From positions 51,890,830 to 51,954,829 of the forward strand of contig NC_134454.1 of assembly GCF_030867145.1 (NCBI RefSeq): a stretch of 64,000 nucleotides of DNA. The letters run 5' to 3'. A program made the translations under genes and the position numbers. Source of the stretch: Opisthocomus hoazin. Its lineage: Eukaryota > Chordata > Aves > Opisthocomiformes > Opisthocomidae. A model generated the notes under the pieces. The model was not told where the DNA came from and made no database searches. It was given only the letters and a program-made list of their open reading frames with translations. Below are positions 1 through 13,600 of this stretch, one piece after another; position 1 is the stretch's first letter, and each line of letters opens with the position of its first letter.

Positions 1-3000
1 AAATGAGTTGATGCTAGCCCAGTCTAATTTGCAAAATAAATTAAGCAAATTGTTATTTGGTTTTAAATCAAGTAAATCAACCCCTCTATTCAGTTTGCCT
101 GCGTGGCGCCACAGCCAGCTGTGATGCTGCTGGATGTTGATGGTGTTCACGTGGCCAGTGCAATTGTTGGGATCCTTAATCTGATGCAGCAAGGGGAAGA
201 TCAGGAACTGTCACAGCCTCTGGTTGCATGGCATTTTGCTTTTCCTGGACGCCTGTTCAAGCCGCCCGCTTTGGTCTTGCTCATTATGAAGATTTATACC
301 ATCATCTAGTGGAACTCCCCTTAAACTACAACCCATTAACTCTCCTAGTCTGCACTTTACATGCAGCATGAGATGGAGAGTGTAGGCACTGAGGTTCTTG
401 TGTTCAGGTTACTAAATATAGGAGGATTTTTGACATCTCCCAGAGCAGGAAAATTTGCCATAACTGCTGTAATTAAAATCTTGCTCAATATTTGCCTAAT
501 GTCGCACTAAATCCGTGTAATACTGCTGCTTGTCTCCCCCGTCCCACCCATAACTCAGTGTTGTTTTTCAGGATCTAGAGACATGACCACCGCAGCAGCC
601 ACAGCTAAGTTGTGTTATACAGAGAAGAAAAAATCTTACTTAGAAAAGCACATTATAAACCAAGAGGATAAACATGCAGCCTATGCTCTCCACACAGGAT
701 GATAAACTGTGCATGAATAAAAAAGGTATTTCATCCTAATTTCTCATCACAGTGGAATAGACTGCATTTCCTCTTGTCTTGCTACAATTACTCTTGTCTA
801 GTAATACACATATGCTTTTATCAAGCATAGAAATGAGTTACAGTTCTCAGAGTTAATTCTCTCCACTCTGCTAAACAGCATCGCAGATCTTTCCTTGCTT
901 AATCCAGGAGTCCCTCCAGACATCTTCCAAATGAATATGCTCTTTTTAATCCAGAAAAAGCTGGAGAATCACCCATAGTCCCACATTATGTCAGGTCATC
1001 CAGAGGAGCTTCACAAAACACTCTGAATCAGCAGAAGGAGCACAGAATAATTCCATGCCATGGAGCTGATTAAGGGACTCAATCAGACGCAGCATGGCTT
1101 TACCCAAGCAATTTGTTCAGGAGGAGTATTTCCTGCTCAGGGCTCACTCCTCACACACCAGCTCCTGGCTCCGTATCTGCCTCTACAGCTGTTCGCTGAA
1201 TGCGACGGACACCTCTCAACAAACCCGCGCAAGCTGGGCAAAAAGCTGTGTGCGCCCCCCAAGCCTGCTCCTTCTGTGCACGCACAGTCTATTTCCCACA
1301 GTACTGCTCATTCACAATTTAGACGTGGCTGCTGGACCACCAGGTACCCAAGGAGTAATTGCAATGACTATGCCAACGCCAGCAGCCTGTGAGGTCAGTG
1401 CACCCCCTTGTACTCGAGACCTGTAGTGGGTGTCTTCTTCCAGTTTCCGTTCTGTGATGGTAACAGCGCACAACTTACTACCAGTGCTAACACCACCACC
1501 GCAGAGCTGGAACGGCACCTTTCATTTCTCTTTGATGTGTACGGTTATTTTCCCACAAAATGTTTTTTCTCAATTCTACCATCGTGGCAGTAACCAGCTC
1601 ATGCTGTGGGGAGCCCTTCTGGGAAAAAGTGCTGACCGTGCATCTGTGTTGTGCATTATTTTGCTTTTCTGTGATTTAACGCTAATGTAATTTTCTGTGA
1701 CCAAATGTCTGATGCCTCCCTCCCCCCAAGGGCACGATTATACCCCTTCAAGCTCCAGCATACGAATTTCACTAGCAGTCAAAAGACAATGTAAAGGAGA
1801 ACAGTAATCCAGTATAACAGCACTTGTTTTATAATAAAGTGTGCTACAGAGCTACGGTGCAGCTGTTTCATCTAATCTAAAGCATGTGCGGTCCATATTA
1901 ATAGTTAATTTAGTCTGCTTTTAAATCACAGCAACCTGAACAACAGCAAAAAGGCGTGACCTCTCTTTCCTGGAGGAGCCGAGTCACGTTCCTCTCCAAC
2001 TTCTCCATGTGACAGAGCGGTGCTACAATTAAAGCACAATAATTTGCTTGTTATTCAAGTCAGGCATTAGTTCTAGTAATGGGGTGCTTGGTGGCGAGAT
2101 GGATTTCCTTGTTAGGAGCTAAGCACAGGATTAGCTGAATTCTCCATGGAGAAATCTTGATTTGTTCAAGGTCTTTCATGTTTTCTACAGAGAAGGGATT
2201 ATGTCTACTTAAAGAGGGGGCTTGCTTAAAAAGCTACAAAGTATAAGAAAAGGATTTAGGGCAGTCGGGCCTGTGGTTAAGTAGCTGAGGGGTAGAGGGA
2301 GTTTTAGAGCAGAGGATTATTTAAAGCCATAAAGTTCAAAAAATAATTGGTTTAGCACTACTGGGTCAATGCAGAGTAACATGCTGGAAAGGCAGTTAAG
2401 CATAAGCTAATATTCATTTTACTTTGGCTAATTATGGCAAGGATTCAGAGTAGAGGGTGAAAGAAGAAAAGTTCTAGCTCTTTCCTTTGGGGTCGAACCA
2501 TATGGCATATTTCTGTACTCCTTTGCTTTTCTATATATATCTGTTGCGACATCTATTACCAGCCCGGTGCAAGAATCACAGAGGACTCTGTTTAAAGCTC
2601 CAACCATGAGGCCATGAAGTAGCCCATTAAAAGCCTTTCAGAAGCGTTGTAGAAATCGCAGTCCTCCTGCAGCCTTCTGTCTCATGGGCAGCTTCGCTCC
2701 TTCTACCCCTCCTTCTTCCAAGGCACTGGGAATATGATTAGTCCAGTTTGACTCCAAGCAGACTTTCATGATCATTAGTGCCTGTGACAAACCAAAACAG
2801 AGGCATCCTGACCTCCGGTATGCACAGGGGTGTTGCGCAGCGCACAGGGACCACGTCAAAAGCCTGCTGACTCAGGAGGCATGAGGACCACCACACCTCA
2901 GTACAGAACATCCCTTGGAGTGGAGGGAGGAGGCACAGACTGTATTTCACCCTGAACTTTCACCTTCTTCGCGCTGTGGATTAATGGCAGACACCCGAGG

Positions 3001-6000
3001 GAAACAGAAGCAAATCATCGCACCGCAGATGGAGCCTGGTAGACTGAGCACGGGTTTCTCCAAGACAGACAGGCCAAGCCAGACGGACTAAGAGGCCATG
3101 GGCACGTAGGGGAAATAAGTCCATAGATGGAATAGCAGGAAGAATCGTTACAATCTGAGTACAACACACGCGAATTAAAAGTGTCAGACCGAGGGTCTGA
3201 AAAAGCTGTCGAGAGCTGTTCAGGCTGGACAACAGCTCAGCAAGCAGAGGGTGGTGAGAAAGAAGGTTTCTTGAGTAATTAACTGAGAATAGTTCAATGG
3301 CTTTTGGTGAATGCTAACAAAGAGAAATAAACATTCATTAGGGCGGTGGGAGATACACTCTGCAGGCAGAAATGCTCTGAGTTCATTGAGTAGGATGAAG
3401 CAGGGGTAGGAACTGGCAATGCACTTTTCATAATGTTACAGCGAAAAGAAGCAAAGCACTTGGATTTGGGTGCCACATGAGGAAACTGGAAGGGACTTCT
3501 GCTTCCCTTGTACAGCTCTCGTATATTCACATTCAGTGTGTTGTGTTCATTCCACAGCCCAAAATATATTGACAAAGAGGGGCCATTTTACACTAGAGCC
3601 CCAAAATAGTTCAGTGTCCACAAGTCAATAATGAGTCAGGATTACAGGAGCTAATTGTTCATGATAGACTGGTGAAGTGACAACTGAGTGCATAGTGGGG
3701 AGATATAATAGGCGTCACTTACCTGAAAGGTATAAAAACAAAGGTAATAAAAGGAATTATCTGAAGCAATGCATAAGGTATAATGACATGTGTGGAAATA
3801 GCATCAAGAAGAAGTGCAGACTGAGTGTCAGAAAATTTCCTGGGGTAGGAAATCGTGTCCCCAGGTGAAACTGCAAGCTTAATTAGTCCAGAAAATTAAA
3901 GCTTGTGTAGACAGAAGACTAAGAAATGTACATTAGGGAAAGGCCACAGGTGGGAGAAAGGAGTAAATCTTTGCATCTGATACGCATGACATGAGTCAAG
4001 GTACAGGGAAACCTGGACAAAGTAGGTAAGCTACTCTGGCAAAACACTTACAGTGCTTATTGCTGCAGATTCAACTAAGCACCTGAAATCCGTTAATATA
4101 TGTATATCCATCCTTGTAGGGTCTCTGCAAGGTAAGAGGACACATTTGTTTCCATTCTATGGGTCTTTAACTGAAACAGAGACTAAGAGCAAAATCCTCA
4201 GCGAGATCTGGCATTGCCGTGTTCATAGTCACAAACCTGATCTAGCTTAAGCCATGAGCAGAGGAGTGTGCGTATCAAAGTTAACACCTGTTCACCTTTT
4301 TTCTACTCTCAGTGCAGAAACACCTGTACACAGCTCGTGAGTTTTTATCCTCTGCTGTGACCAGTAGACTGGGTTCTTCACAGATTTGTCCTCTGGATGA
4401 TTTCTTTTTCCAAATCCAGTAAACAGGACATTTGTTTCATGATAATCCAGGTACTATTCCTGACACTTGGCACAGGTTACCTCTGTCGGACTTCGGAGAA
4501 ACCACTGTTCCTCATTTTGTCTGGAACTGCTCTGCCTTTAAACTGAAATATCAACATTTGCAAACACCGTACCGTGAGGGGAAACTAATTTATTCATTTT
4601 TTTGCAAAGTGCTTTGGATGAAAGGCACTATAAAATTCAAAATATTGTTTTTGTCTTGCAAGATTCATGCTACTGAATAGGTGAAAAGGTTCCTTTGAAT
4701 AAAAGCTGATGATTTATCTACCTTTTAGCGGCTTTCCTTTGTTCCCTGTAGCTGCATATTTAAACTTTGCTAGGCAGGAATTTATTATAGATACAGGAGA
4801 ATAGAGCAGTCTTTTTAAAATGCAACTGCTCTGCTCAGACCAAAGTTCTGGGATGAAGTAAAATTGCATCCACTGTCATTGTAGACATTAGCTATTTCCA
4901 TTTCAAGATTTTTATGGATTCTATAGAAAAAGAAAAAAAAACCAAGAACCTACTACAGTCAAAGTTATGAAGACTGAGGTACAAGTATCTAGCCCCCATT
5001 TATTACTTTTTCCCAGATTACAGCAATTTGAGAGTGTTTGACGACACTTTTTGAATTCCCGCTTTGCTAGCCTAACTCAATAATTTGCCATCACTACCTT
5101 CTAGCATCACACATGGCATCTCTTCTGCATAGCCAACAGCCATACTAGAGATGCCAGTGAATTGTCATTGCTGGCACAAGAAAGAAGCGTTTGGCTGAGT
5201 TGTATCTCCCAGTTCTCAAACTAGACATCCATTTTTCATATCCTGATTCCTCTTCAGAAGTGGAAGTGACCATGTCAGGGACTGCAAACAAGCAAAATCA
5301 TCCCTACTGATAATGACTTATAACTACTCTGATGAATGGGTAATTTTGTGATAAATTGAAAATTGTGCAGTGATGCTGTTTATTATTAAATTTGCTTGTC
5401 CCTTTTTTAACTTCAATTCAAAACAGGACTGTAAGGAATAACATGGGTCATACTGTAGATATGTAATCCAGGGGAATCTACGGATTACCCATTGTAATTA
5501 CTGTGACAATGCAAGTCACAAAATGCTTTCGGAATCCTTGAACAAACCAATGCACCCTGATACAGAATACAAACACCCTCCCAAAAGAGAGGGTGGCGGC
5601 GCACAACACCAAGCAAGCAAAACCAGTTTTATTTTCAAGTACAGCCTTTCCTGTGCCCAGTGAGGTGTCTGAATGAGAAACGCCTGTAGGCTCCTCATCA
5701 GGTGCCTGGATGTGTTGCTGCCAGCCCATCTTAGGAGCAGTGTGATGCCCACCCCATAGAAACCTCACAGCCCTGCAATCCTTCTCAGTGGAAAAAAAGC
5801 TTCAAGTGACAGCCAGAACAAATCATGTGTAGCCATGGTGACTAAATTCAGCTGGTATCTATTGGAGGGTTCATCTCCTTTCCCCTACACACAGAATCAC
5901 ATAGCCCATGTCATACATTTGACAAGGGCTAGGTACTCCTGTCTTGATGATTTTATCCTTCCTGTTCTAAATCGGCTTGGTTAAATGCAGCCTTTTGTTA

Positions 6001-7100
6001 CTGAATTAACATTCAGAACTTCCAGAGGAGCATGTCCATCATTCCTGGTCCATGGAGAGAGACAGCAAAAGAACAGGGCATTAGGATGTTGTTCGAAGCA
6101 GTAAGACTAAAATTTAAATCTGAATGCCATCCAGCTGAGTTAAAGAAATCAAAACATTCAAAATTCACTCTATTAAACATTTGTGGTTTCCTATACCTGT
6201 GAAGAACAGATACCATCTACATTATAAAAAGAAAAGGACTTCCTCATTTGAAAGAAAGACTTGCATTTTACTGTACCATGTATGTAACATCTGCATTTCA
6301 TAGCATATCCAGTGAGAGATCCATCTCAAACCTCTGTCCCATCGTTTCAAATATTTCTGTGTTCAAATTGCTTCTTTTCAAGTAGGCTTTTATGCCAGAT
6401 ATATATTTTTTAACTTGACTTGTATGGCACAGTAGAGACATCCAGTGGTTTGTTAGATTAGTAAAACCATGACTGTCACTGAAGATATAGTACAGAGCAA
6501 TTTCCATTAGATAATGGTAATTTTAATTTGACCTCAGACGCAAATTTAAGGTTTGATATTAAGCAGCACTAATTCAGGAACCTGCAGTAATTTGACATCA
6601 GATATTTAATTTAATTTGCCATACATCTAACTACTTTCTTGTGATTTACGTGAAACACAAGCTCCATTTGTACTATGAGGTAAATCTTCAGTCTCCATAA
6701 GTCAAAGTAACTTTGCTGAAGTCAATGGAGTTTTGTCAAGTTACTGTCAGAGGACATGGCCCTATCTATTTCAGAGAACTGGGAAGGCATGTCTATTAGG
6801 AGTTTCAGATTCCTCAGCAGAAAATGCTGTTTTGGCTTGTATTTATCATGCTGTTCATTTAAGGAGGCTGGGAGACAGAATGAGAGTGTCAGTTCACCCA
6901 TCTTGGGCAACTCATTAAATAGCAGGAAATACATTATGGTGCTTGAGGAGGGAAAGAAGATTGCTGGGAGCAAGAAAAGATCCAGCAGTTGAGAGGAAGA
7001 AGGCAGCCCAATAGAGAGAGACAGAGATTTAGCAGCTGAGTGATGGGGCCAGAGCTCTGGAAACAGAAATAAGAGAGAAATGAAATTTTGAAGGAAGGCC

Positions 7101-7115
7101 GGGGGGGGGGGGGGG
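7101..7115 (+). repeat. G15 homopolymer tract
   Basis: Fifteen consecutive G, followed by CGGGGGCGGG. The tract could form a G-quadruplex and is also a place where sequencing or assembly often errs. Confidence 0.85.
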
Positions 7116-7624
7116 CGGGGGCGGGAGAAGAGACAAGCTAGCATGACAGTGAACCTTGGATCAGAAAAAGACAACATCAGAGAATCAGAGTCAGTTCTGA
7201 CTTACAGTCTATAAAACTCCATTTACGTTCAGTGGGGCTGTACAGAATATAAGTCAGGGTTGCTTGGGTAGAATAAAATCCTTAAAAAGACAAAGAAAAC
7301 CCTAAAGCTAGCAGGCCATAGAGAACCACAAAGGTATGTCACCTGTCAAAGAGGTTGTAAGGCTGTGATTTATTAAAGTGCTGCCTTTGCTAAGAGCTTG
7401 ATCTAAAACACGTTTAACCCAGCAGGAGTCTTTCCACGGACTTTGGATCAGGCTCTGAAACAGCAATGCTCAACCGGCTGATAAAGTGAATAAGAGCACA
7501 TATCTTTTCTATTCACAAAAGCAAGGAGGAGATTTTAAATTGCTTTGTTTCAGACAAGCTATTTACAAACAAAAAGCAGGGCTGATGCATGCACAGTGCC
7601 TTGTTAGAAGAAGGTTGAGGGGAG

Positions 7625-7644
7625 TTAACACTAATCAGTGTTAA
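7625..7644. repeat. Perfect palindrome with 4-nt loop
   Basis: TTAACACT-AATC-AGTGTTAA: 8-bp arms around a 4-base loop. The next bases, ATTAGTG, also complement CACTAAT at 7629-7635, giving an alternative overlapping hairpin. Confidence 0.8.
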
Positions 7645-10600
7645 TTAGTGGCTGACATGAATGCCACAGAAAAATTTAAATGAAACATTGCATATATTCA
7701 CTAGTCTCAGTGGTTTTTCAGTGTTTTAATAGATACAAGTGCCTGTAGATGAGAAGTGATTACTGGTTTAAACGAAGGGTCTATCTGACCTAGTGCCCTG
7801 TTTCCGGTGGTGACCATGAGCACACACTCGGGGACAAGAAAAGGATGAGTATGTCCTTATGTCATGCTATACTGCATATTTTCTGGTCACTACATATCTT
7901 CACATGAAACAGTTTTTGAATCTGCTCGCCAAATACAAATGGGAATATGCAGCACAGTATATGAACGCATAAAGCAATATACTCCCTTGTGCCAGGAGCA
8001 TTTTCAGTGCAACCCTTTTCTTGCCGTTAGACCTGCCTGTAGATCACTCAAGACCCTCTTGCAGATGAAGCAAAATTGCAATGCTTTTTCATCTCATGTA
8101 CTTTGGAAAGTATTAGGGGGAAGCTGTAAAGTATCACTGCAATGGCAGAATTTGGATTCACTCTTGGCCTTGATTTGGTACTGTACAATTATCTGCAATT
8201 CCTTCATTTTCTGCACCACACTGGGTTCCTTAATCCCAGTGCTTTTCATTCAGAATTGTTAGCATAAGCCAAGAATTTTTCCACCCCCTATCAGAAGTGC
8301 GTTCATAGTCCAGATTTGGAGGGCAGGTAAATGGAGGGATACTTTGTTCAACTGAACAAAAGAGCTCTGTCTGCAGTAATATGTTTTAATGTCTTCAAAG
8401 CGAGATCTTAGGCTGAACTTCAATAGTTGACAGAGTGCTCCATTGACAGAGGTGACAGGGCAACAATTTTATTTTTTATTGAACTATGTCTCAAAAATTC
8501 AGTCAGGACACAAATGATAAACAAACATTCACAGGGAAAAATAGATCATCCGGTTTCCAGGACAATTAGCGCCTAACACATTCTTCTCAGGAGACAGCTG
8601 AAATATTACAGGTGACATTCAGCACTAGTTTTTCTTTGATGTCTAGTAGTGTTGGTGAAAATTGTTGGCTTGACATAGGTCAAGAGTCTATAGCATTTTT
8701 TTAATAACTGATCAGACAAGAAACCAAATAAAACAAAAATACAGCCTTGTCCAAACTGCATACTGTCCCCCTGCATCAGCTTGGCAAAGTGAGATCAGCT
8801 CTAGGGACAAACTAATATTCAGTCTCAATGCTTATTCACACTTTGCCTGCTCTGTTGATCCCATGATCATGTTCCAAACTATTCCCTTTTCTGAGTGCTT
8901 CATTTTTTTGGGGACCAGAACTGCCTCGTCTGCTAGCTTATTTTACATAGATATCAAATGAAATAGTGTTCAGGTAGATACAGCTGAAGAAATAATTTGC
9001 CCTTTTATTAAAAGCCATCAGAACCTGCCATGGCAGGAATGCACGTGTATAGCTAGCTTTCTACATGGTCAGTAAAAACAAATGTTTGGACCATTCAGAG
9101 CTCATGGAGTTTCATCACAGTATCTAATTGTGTAAAGACAAAAACTCAGAATTCTATTCTTTCCAGACCACTTCTCGTAGGATGTTGACCAGAACAGGGA
9201 AGCTGGGTTGCTTCATGGACTGGACCTTTAGTCCACATATGGATTTTCTTGGTTTCCATTTCCATTCACTTAGATTCCCACACATACCACTCAAAAGAAA
9301 CTCTGAAGTCAAAATAAAAATATCAAAATTTGAGCTAAATTTGAATATATTCAATTATTCTGATCTCTTAGGAAGTGAAAGACTGTTACTCCTGATACAG
9401 ATCAGAAGATTCAAGACATAATTTTATTCCTGATGGGCTTTAACACACAAATCCAAAGACAGAGAAACAGTGACTTCACCAGAGAAACTTCCACCTTGGG
9501 CTGAGATAAGCAGCACTTATTTTAGCCCAGTTTTCATGGCATCCCTTTCATTTAATATTTGTAAGAGATTTCTGGTAGAGCTTCTTAGAAAAAATTACTT
9601 TGGACACATTTTCTTTATTTTTATTGCTGAGCAGAAAGACAAGCTCTATCACTATTGTTATACTGCTAGGGTTTATAAAGACTTTATTAATATTGGAGTC
9701 CATTTAAAGGTCAAATATCATATTACAGAGAGTAGAAAATTTGCCATAATCTCTGCATTTCTCATTAAAACCTCAGAAGGGAAACATAATACTTTTAAAT
9801 AGATGTTCTTTCATTACGTATCAGCTACAGAAGATGGTAACAAAAGAAAAACAACAGTTGAATACATACGAAATACCATTCCCTTCCCACATTCAGACTG
9901 CAGAGGAGCCCAGGATACGGCCAAGGATGCAGGAGACTGCAACTGGCCTCTCTTCTGAACTCATGGGTAGCTTTCAAATGCCCAGGGCTTTGAACCCAAT
10001 TGTTCTGTCTCTTGAAAGACTATCTTTAACCACCTCTGTTCTCTGTGACTGTCAGCCACATGATGTGATGCGATTCTCCAGATACTTCTTTAGGTCCTGT
10101 AAACTGTATGTAGCATGGTAGGTGGTGTAGGAAAATTGTGTTCTTTATGCATTGGACCCCAAAAGGCACAAAGCAGGTTAAAGAGAACACCAGCATATAT
10201 CTCACTGCCTTTCATCAGCTTAGAAGTTGAACACTCACTGTCATTAGTGGTGCAGCACCCTTAGAGCAAAGAGAAATTCTTCTTCTTTTGCAAATGAGGA
10301 CTCTTGAGCAGAAAGGAGTGTAAGTGATTTCCCCAGGTCACAGGGAAGCGTAACACTCTGCCAAGAACTCTCTCTGGGTCTCCTTAGGTTTCAGTTCAGG
10401 GCACTGAGGTCATTCCCGCTATCCTCTTAATAGCCACCTTTCTGGGACACCCGCAGTCTTTCTGGGTTTTGCTTCATATGTGGCTAGTTAAGGAAAAGGA
10501 TAAGGGATTTTGCTGTAAAGTAAATCTGCAACGTTGCCAGTCCTTTTAAAAAGCCTGCTTTGAGTGGACTGGACAGCTACCTTAGAAGAGCTGTGATATG

Positions 10601-13600
10601 ATGAATAGAAAAATGCAGGGCTCAGATGAAGTCTTGATTAACTTGTCATCCTAATCACCTCTGGAAACAGGGGGAAGAGGATATTTTAGTTTTAAATTTT
10701 CATCTAAGTGACATCTAGTGCAGCAGAAGAACATTTGCATTGTTTTCCACTAAATGTGTGAGTGGGAGAATATGAATTTGAGACTTCTCAGTGCTTTCTC
10801 TATGACAGAAAAAGACAGAATCAGAAAAGTGGTTTCTGAATCTGTATGCAGGAGATCAGGTGTTTACCACAGGACTTATGTTTTGAAATTGGTTTAGAAG
10901 AACAAGCGCTGACTGGAAATTTTCCCTAAAACCAAACCAAATTTTGAGATTTGGAAGAATCCCATCTACTTCAGAAGGATACAGAAGAAACAAGGATCTT
11001 CCCTGTTCCTTTCTGCTCCTGAATGGACCTATATTGGCAATTACTTTCCGTTTTGCCAGCTTTCACAGAATTTTCAGGCCCATGTTTCAGAATCAAGAAT
11101 TTCACATATTTATGGGGCTTATCTGAATTGGTTCAAAGCTTAAAAACCAGATACAGGTAGGGAAATGTCATAGGTGTGATAGAGCACTGAAGAAAGAAGT
11201 CTTAAAAGGAAATTTTTTTTTTTAAATCATTGAATAGAGGAGAGGCCTGGAACAATTACACGTATTTACCAAAAATGCCTGCCTTTTCTCTATCTAAAAA
11301 TAACCAAGAGGTCAGGGCTGTGTTGGTTACTTAACTTACTACTTATTGTACTGTGAAGTAGCATCAGGTAATTCAGTTCATTTCGAATTCATGCTGCATG
11401 AGCATCAAAGCAATAGGACTGACAGAAGAAGCAGTTACAAAACAAACAGTTACCTGATGCTGGAATGATGATGGTTTTATTGCATAGCTAGATTGTTAAA
11501 CTGGTACCCTTGCTCAGTGATACTAGTTATAAAAAACTGACAGAAATATGTTCATATTGTTAGTAAGTTATACATGACTTTTCTGCCTCACTGCACCCAT
11601 GCATCCTTCTACCATGGTCTGAGCCCTTTCAGAATACATTTAAGCCCCCTATGTTTCCATATACATCCACTGCCAGTTGAGCCTGGTACTTCTCAAAACC
11701 CCTGTTTGCAAGCGAAAAATCAATATAACCCATCCTGGATGAAGAAGAGCTATCACCTGCAGGGAGCTTTATGCCCTGTTTCCCTGCTCACCAACGTGAA
11801 GACATCTGCCCTCCTCTGCCTGTACTCATTCCCACCAGCTAGCTCCAGCTGCCAGAGGAAACCTGTCCACTTTAGGAACAGAAAGGGAAACTGTTCTCCA
11901 GCCAACCATTCTCTATCATTGTGTTAATGACCATGTCCCAATCTGTCTTCCTTATCCATCTGCTGTCTTCTGCCTTACACTGGGCATGGAAGGTCCTTGG
12001 TGAATGCATAGACCTTTGTGACTATACTTTTGTTATACTTCAGAAAAGGTGAGTAGATCAGGAACTTTATCCTTGATCCATGTATAACAGATTATTTTAG
12101 GAGGAGGAGAAGGAAGAGTGTCATTATACAAAGCCACAGGTGCTGGTCACCTGCACACCACCGTAAGGTCCAGGAGAGGGCATCACCTATCTGCTGCTGT
12201 TCTGTTTTGAGGCTGAGCAGGAAATTGAGCATCTCATCCACTCTCCTGCAGCTGAGGGCTGGGCTAGAGAGCCATGAGTTGCTGGAGGGCTGTCAAGTCC
12301 AATGGATTTCAGGGCCCCTAAAGTCAGCAAAGGGATACAGTAAAACGGTAAGAAGACCTGGCCAAAACACGTGATTGAAGACAAAAGGAATCTTTTGAAA
12401 GTAAACAGTGTGGAATCCATGGAGGATTTTCCTGTTTTCCCTGAAGAAAAAGAGGCTGTGACTGATTATTTTTAGGGACTGATGAGTTTGGAAAAAGCAA
12501 GGAATTATGTTCTACCTATAGCAAATATCCTTAGTACCAAGTATGAGCATGCTGGAGTGCTTAGATCCAGGGATATTCATCATGCCCCCTTCAGTAATGG
12601 TATATAAGATTTTAGGTAAATAAAATCTGTAACACCCCAGTACCACAGTTTTAACGACATTTTGCATTGCAGTTCTTTCAGTGTAGCCATAGGACAGAGT
12701 GACTTTCGCAAGGCACTGACTGTGAACCTTCGGAGACTCTCAGGATGGCACCCTGATTTCCCTGATTCCTGATGAATAATTTTTGTGATTCAAAAAATAT
12801 GCACCAGAGAAAGGAAAATACTTTTTCTCTTTATAAGTATTATCCTGGCAAAGTGATCCAATTGTAGTGTTCTCTTACTATTTCTGAAGCCTGGAAATGT
12901 CCCAATATATGCAATCATATGAAATACAAAAACCACAGGCTTTTCTTACTCTATCCATAGGAATCTGTCACCGAACAAAGGAATCAGAAAAAAAAACACA
13001 AACAAAAAAAAACCCACTAAGTTGGAAGAAAAAATGTTGATGCAGACACACAAACGAATAAAAGTAAGGAAATTCTGAATCCAGGTCACTGCGGAGTCCT
13101 AAACACAGGCCTATTGTGTTTTGATGCAGCAGTAGCCCATATGGTCTTCCATTAGAGGGTCTCAAAGCAGTGGGCAATGTTACTGTACCATATGTGCTGA
13201 CTGGAACAACTGTGATGATTTATGTTAGCATGCGTAAGGATTTTTTTCCCTCCCTGTTTTATTTCGTATTCTTGTTCTGTTAGTAGAAACCTAAGAATGG
13301 ACAACCTTGTTACTACGAGTTTCTAGCATTAATATTAAATTTGTCTCTGAAAAAAACTGAGCAATATTATTCTAAGGTCAACAGTGCAGGAATATGTGCT
13401 TAAAAGTGAGGTCTCTAACCTGGAACTACATGTTTCCACCCAATAAAAATCCCAGTTTCTACTTTGGCTTCACACTGCTTCTAATCAATTCCCTGCTAGG
13501 AAGCAACAAAAAGGCAATCGCCAAAAATGAACCTGATGGTAATCTGCTTCTCAGAAACTGAGCATCACAAGGCACGTTCATTTCTCAGTTTCCCCTTTTA

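Noticed and set aside
6722..7177. 151-codon minus-strand frame
   Set aside because: It runs through the complement of a G15 tract and purine-rich DNA, giving a Pro/Leu/Phe/Ser-rich chance product with no family resemblance.
7864..8262. 132-codon plus-strand frame
   Set aside because: No recognisable family, no promoter or splice context, and composition like the surrounding intergenic DNA.
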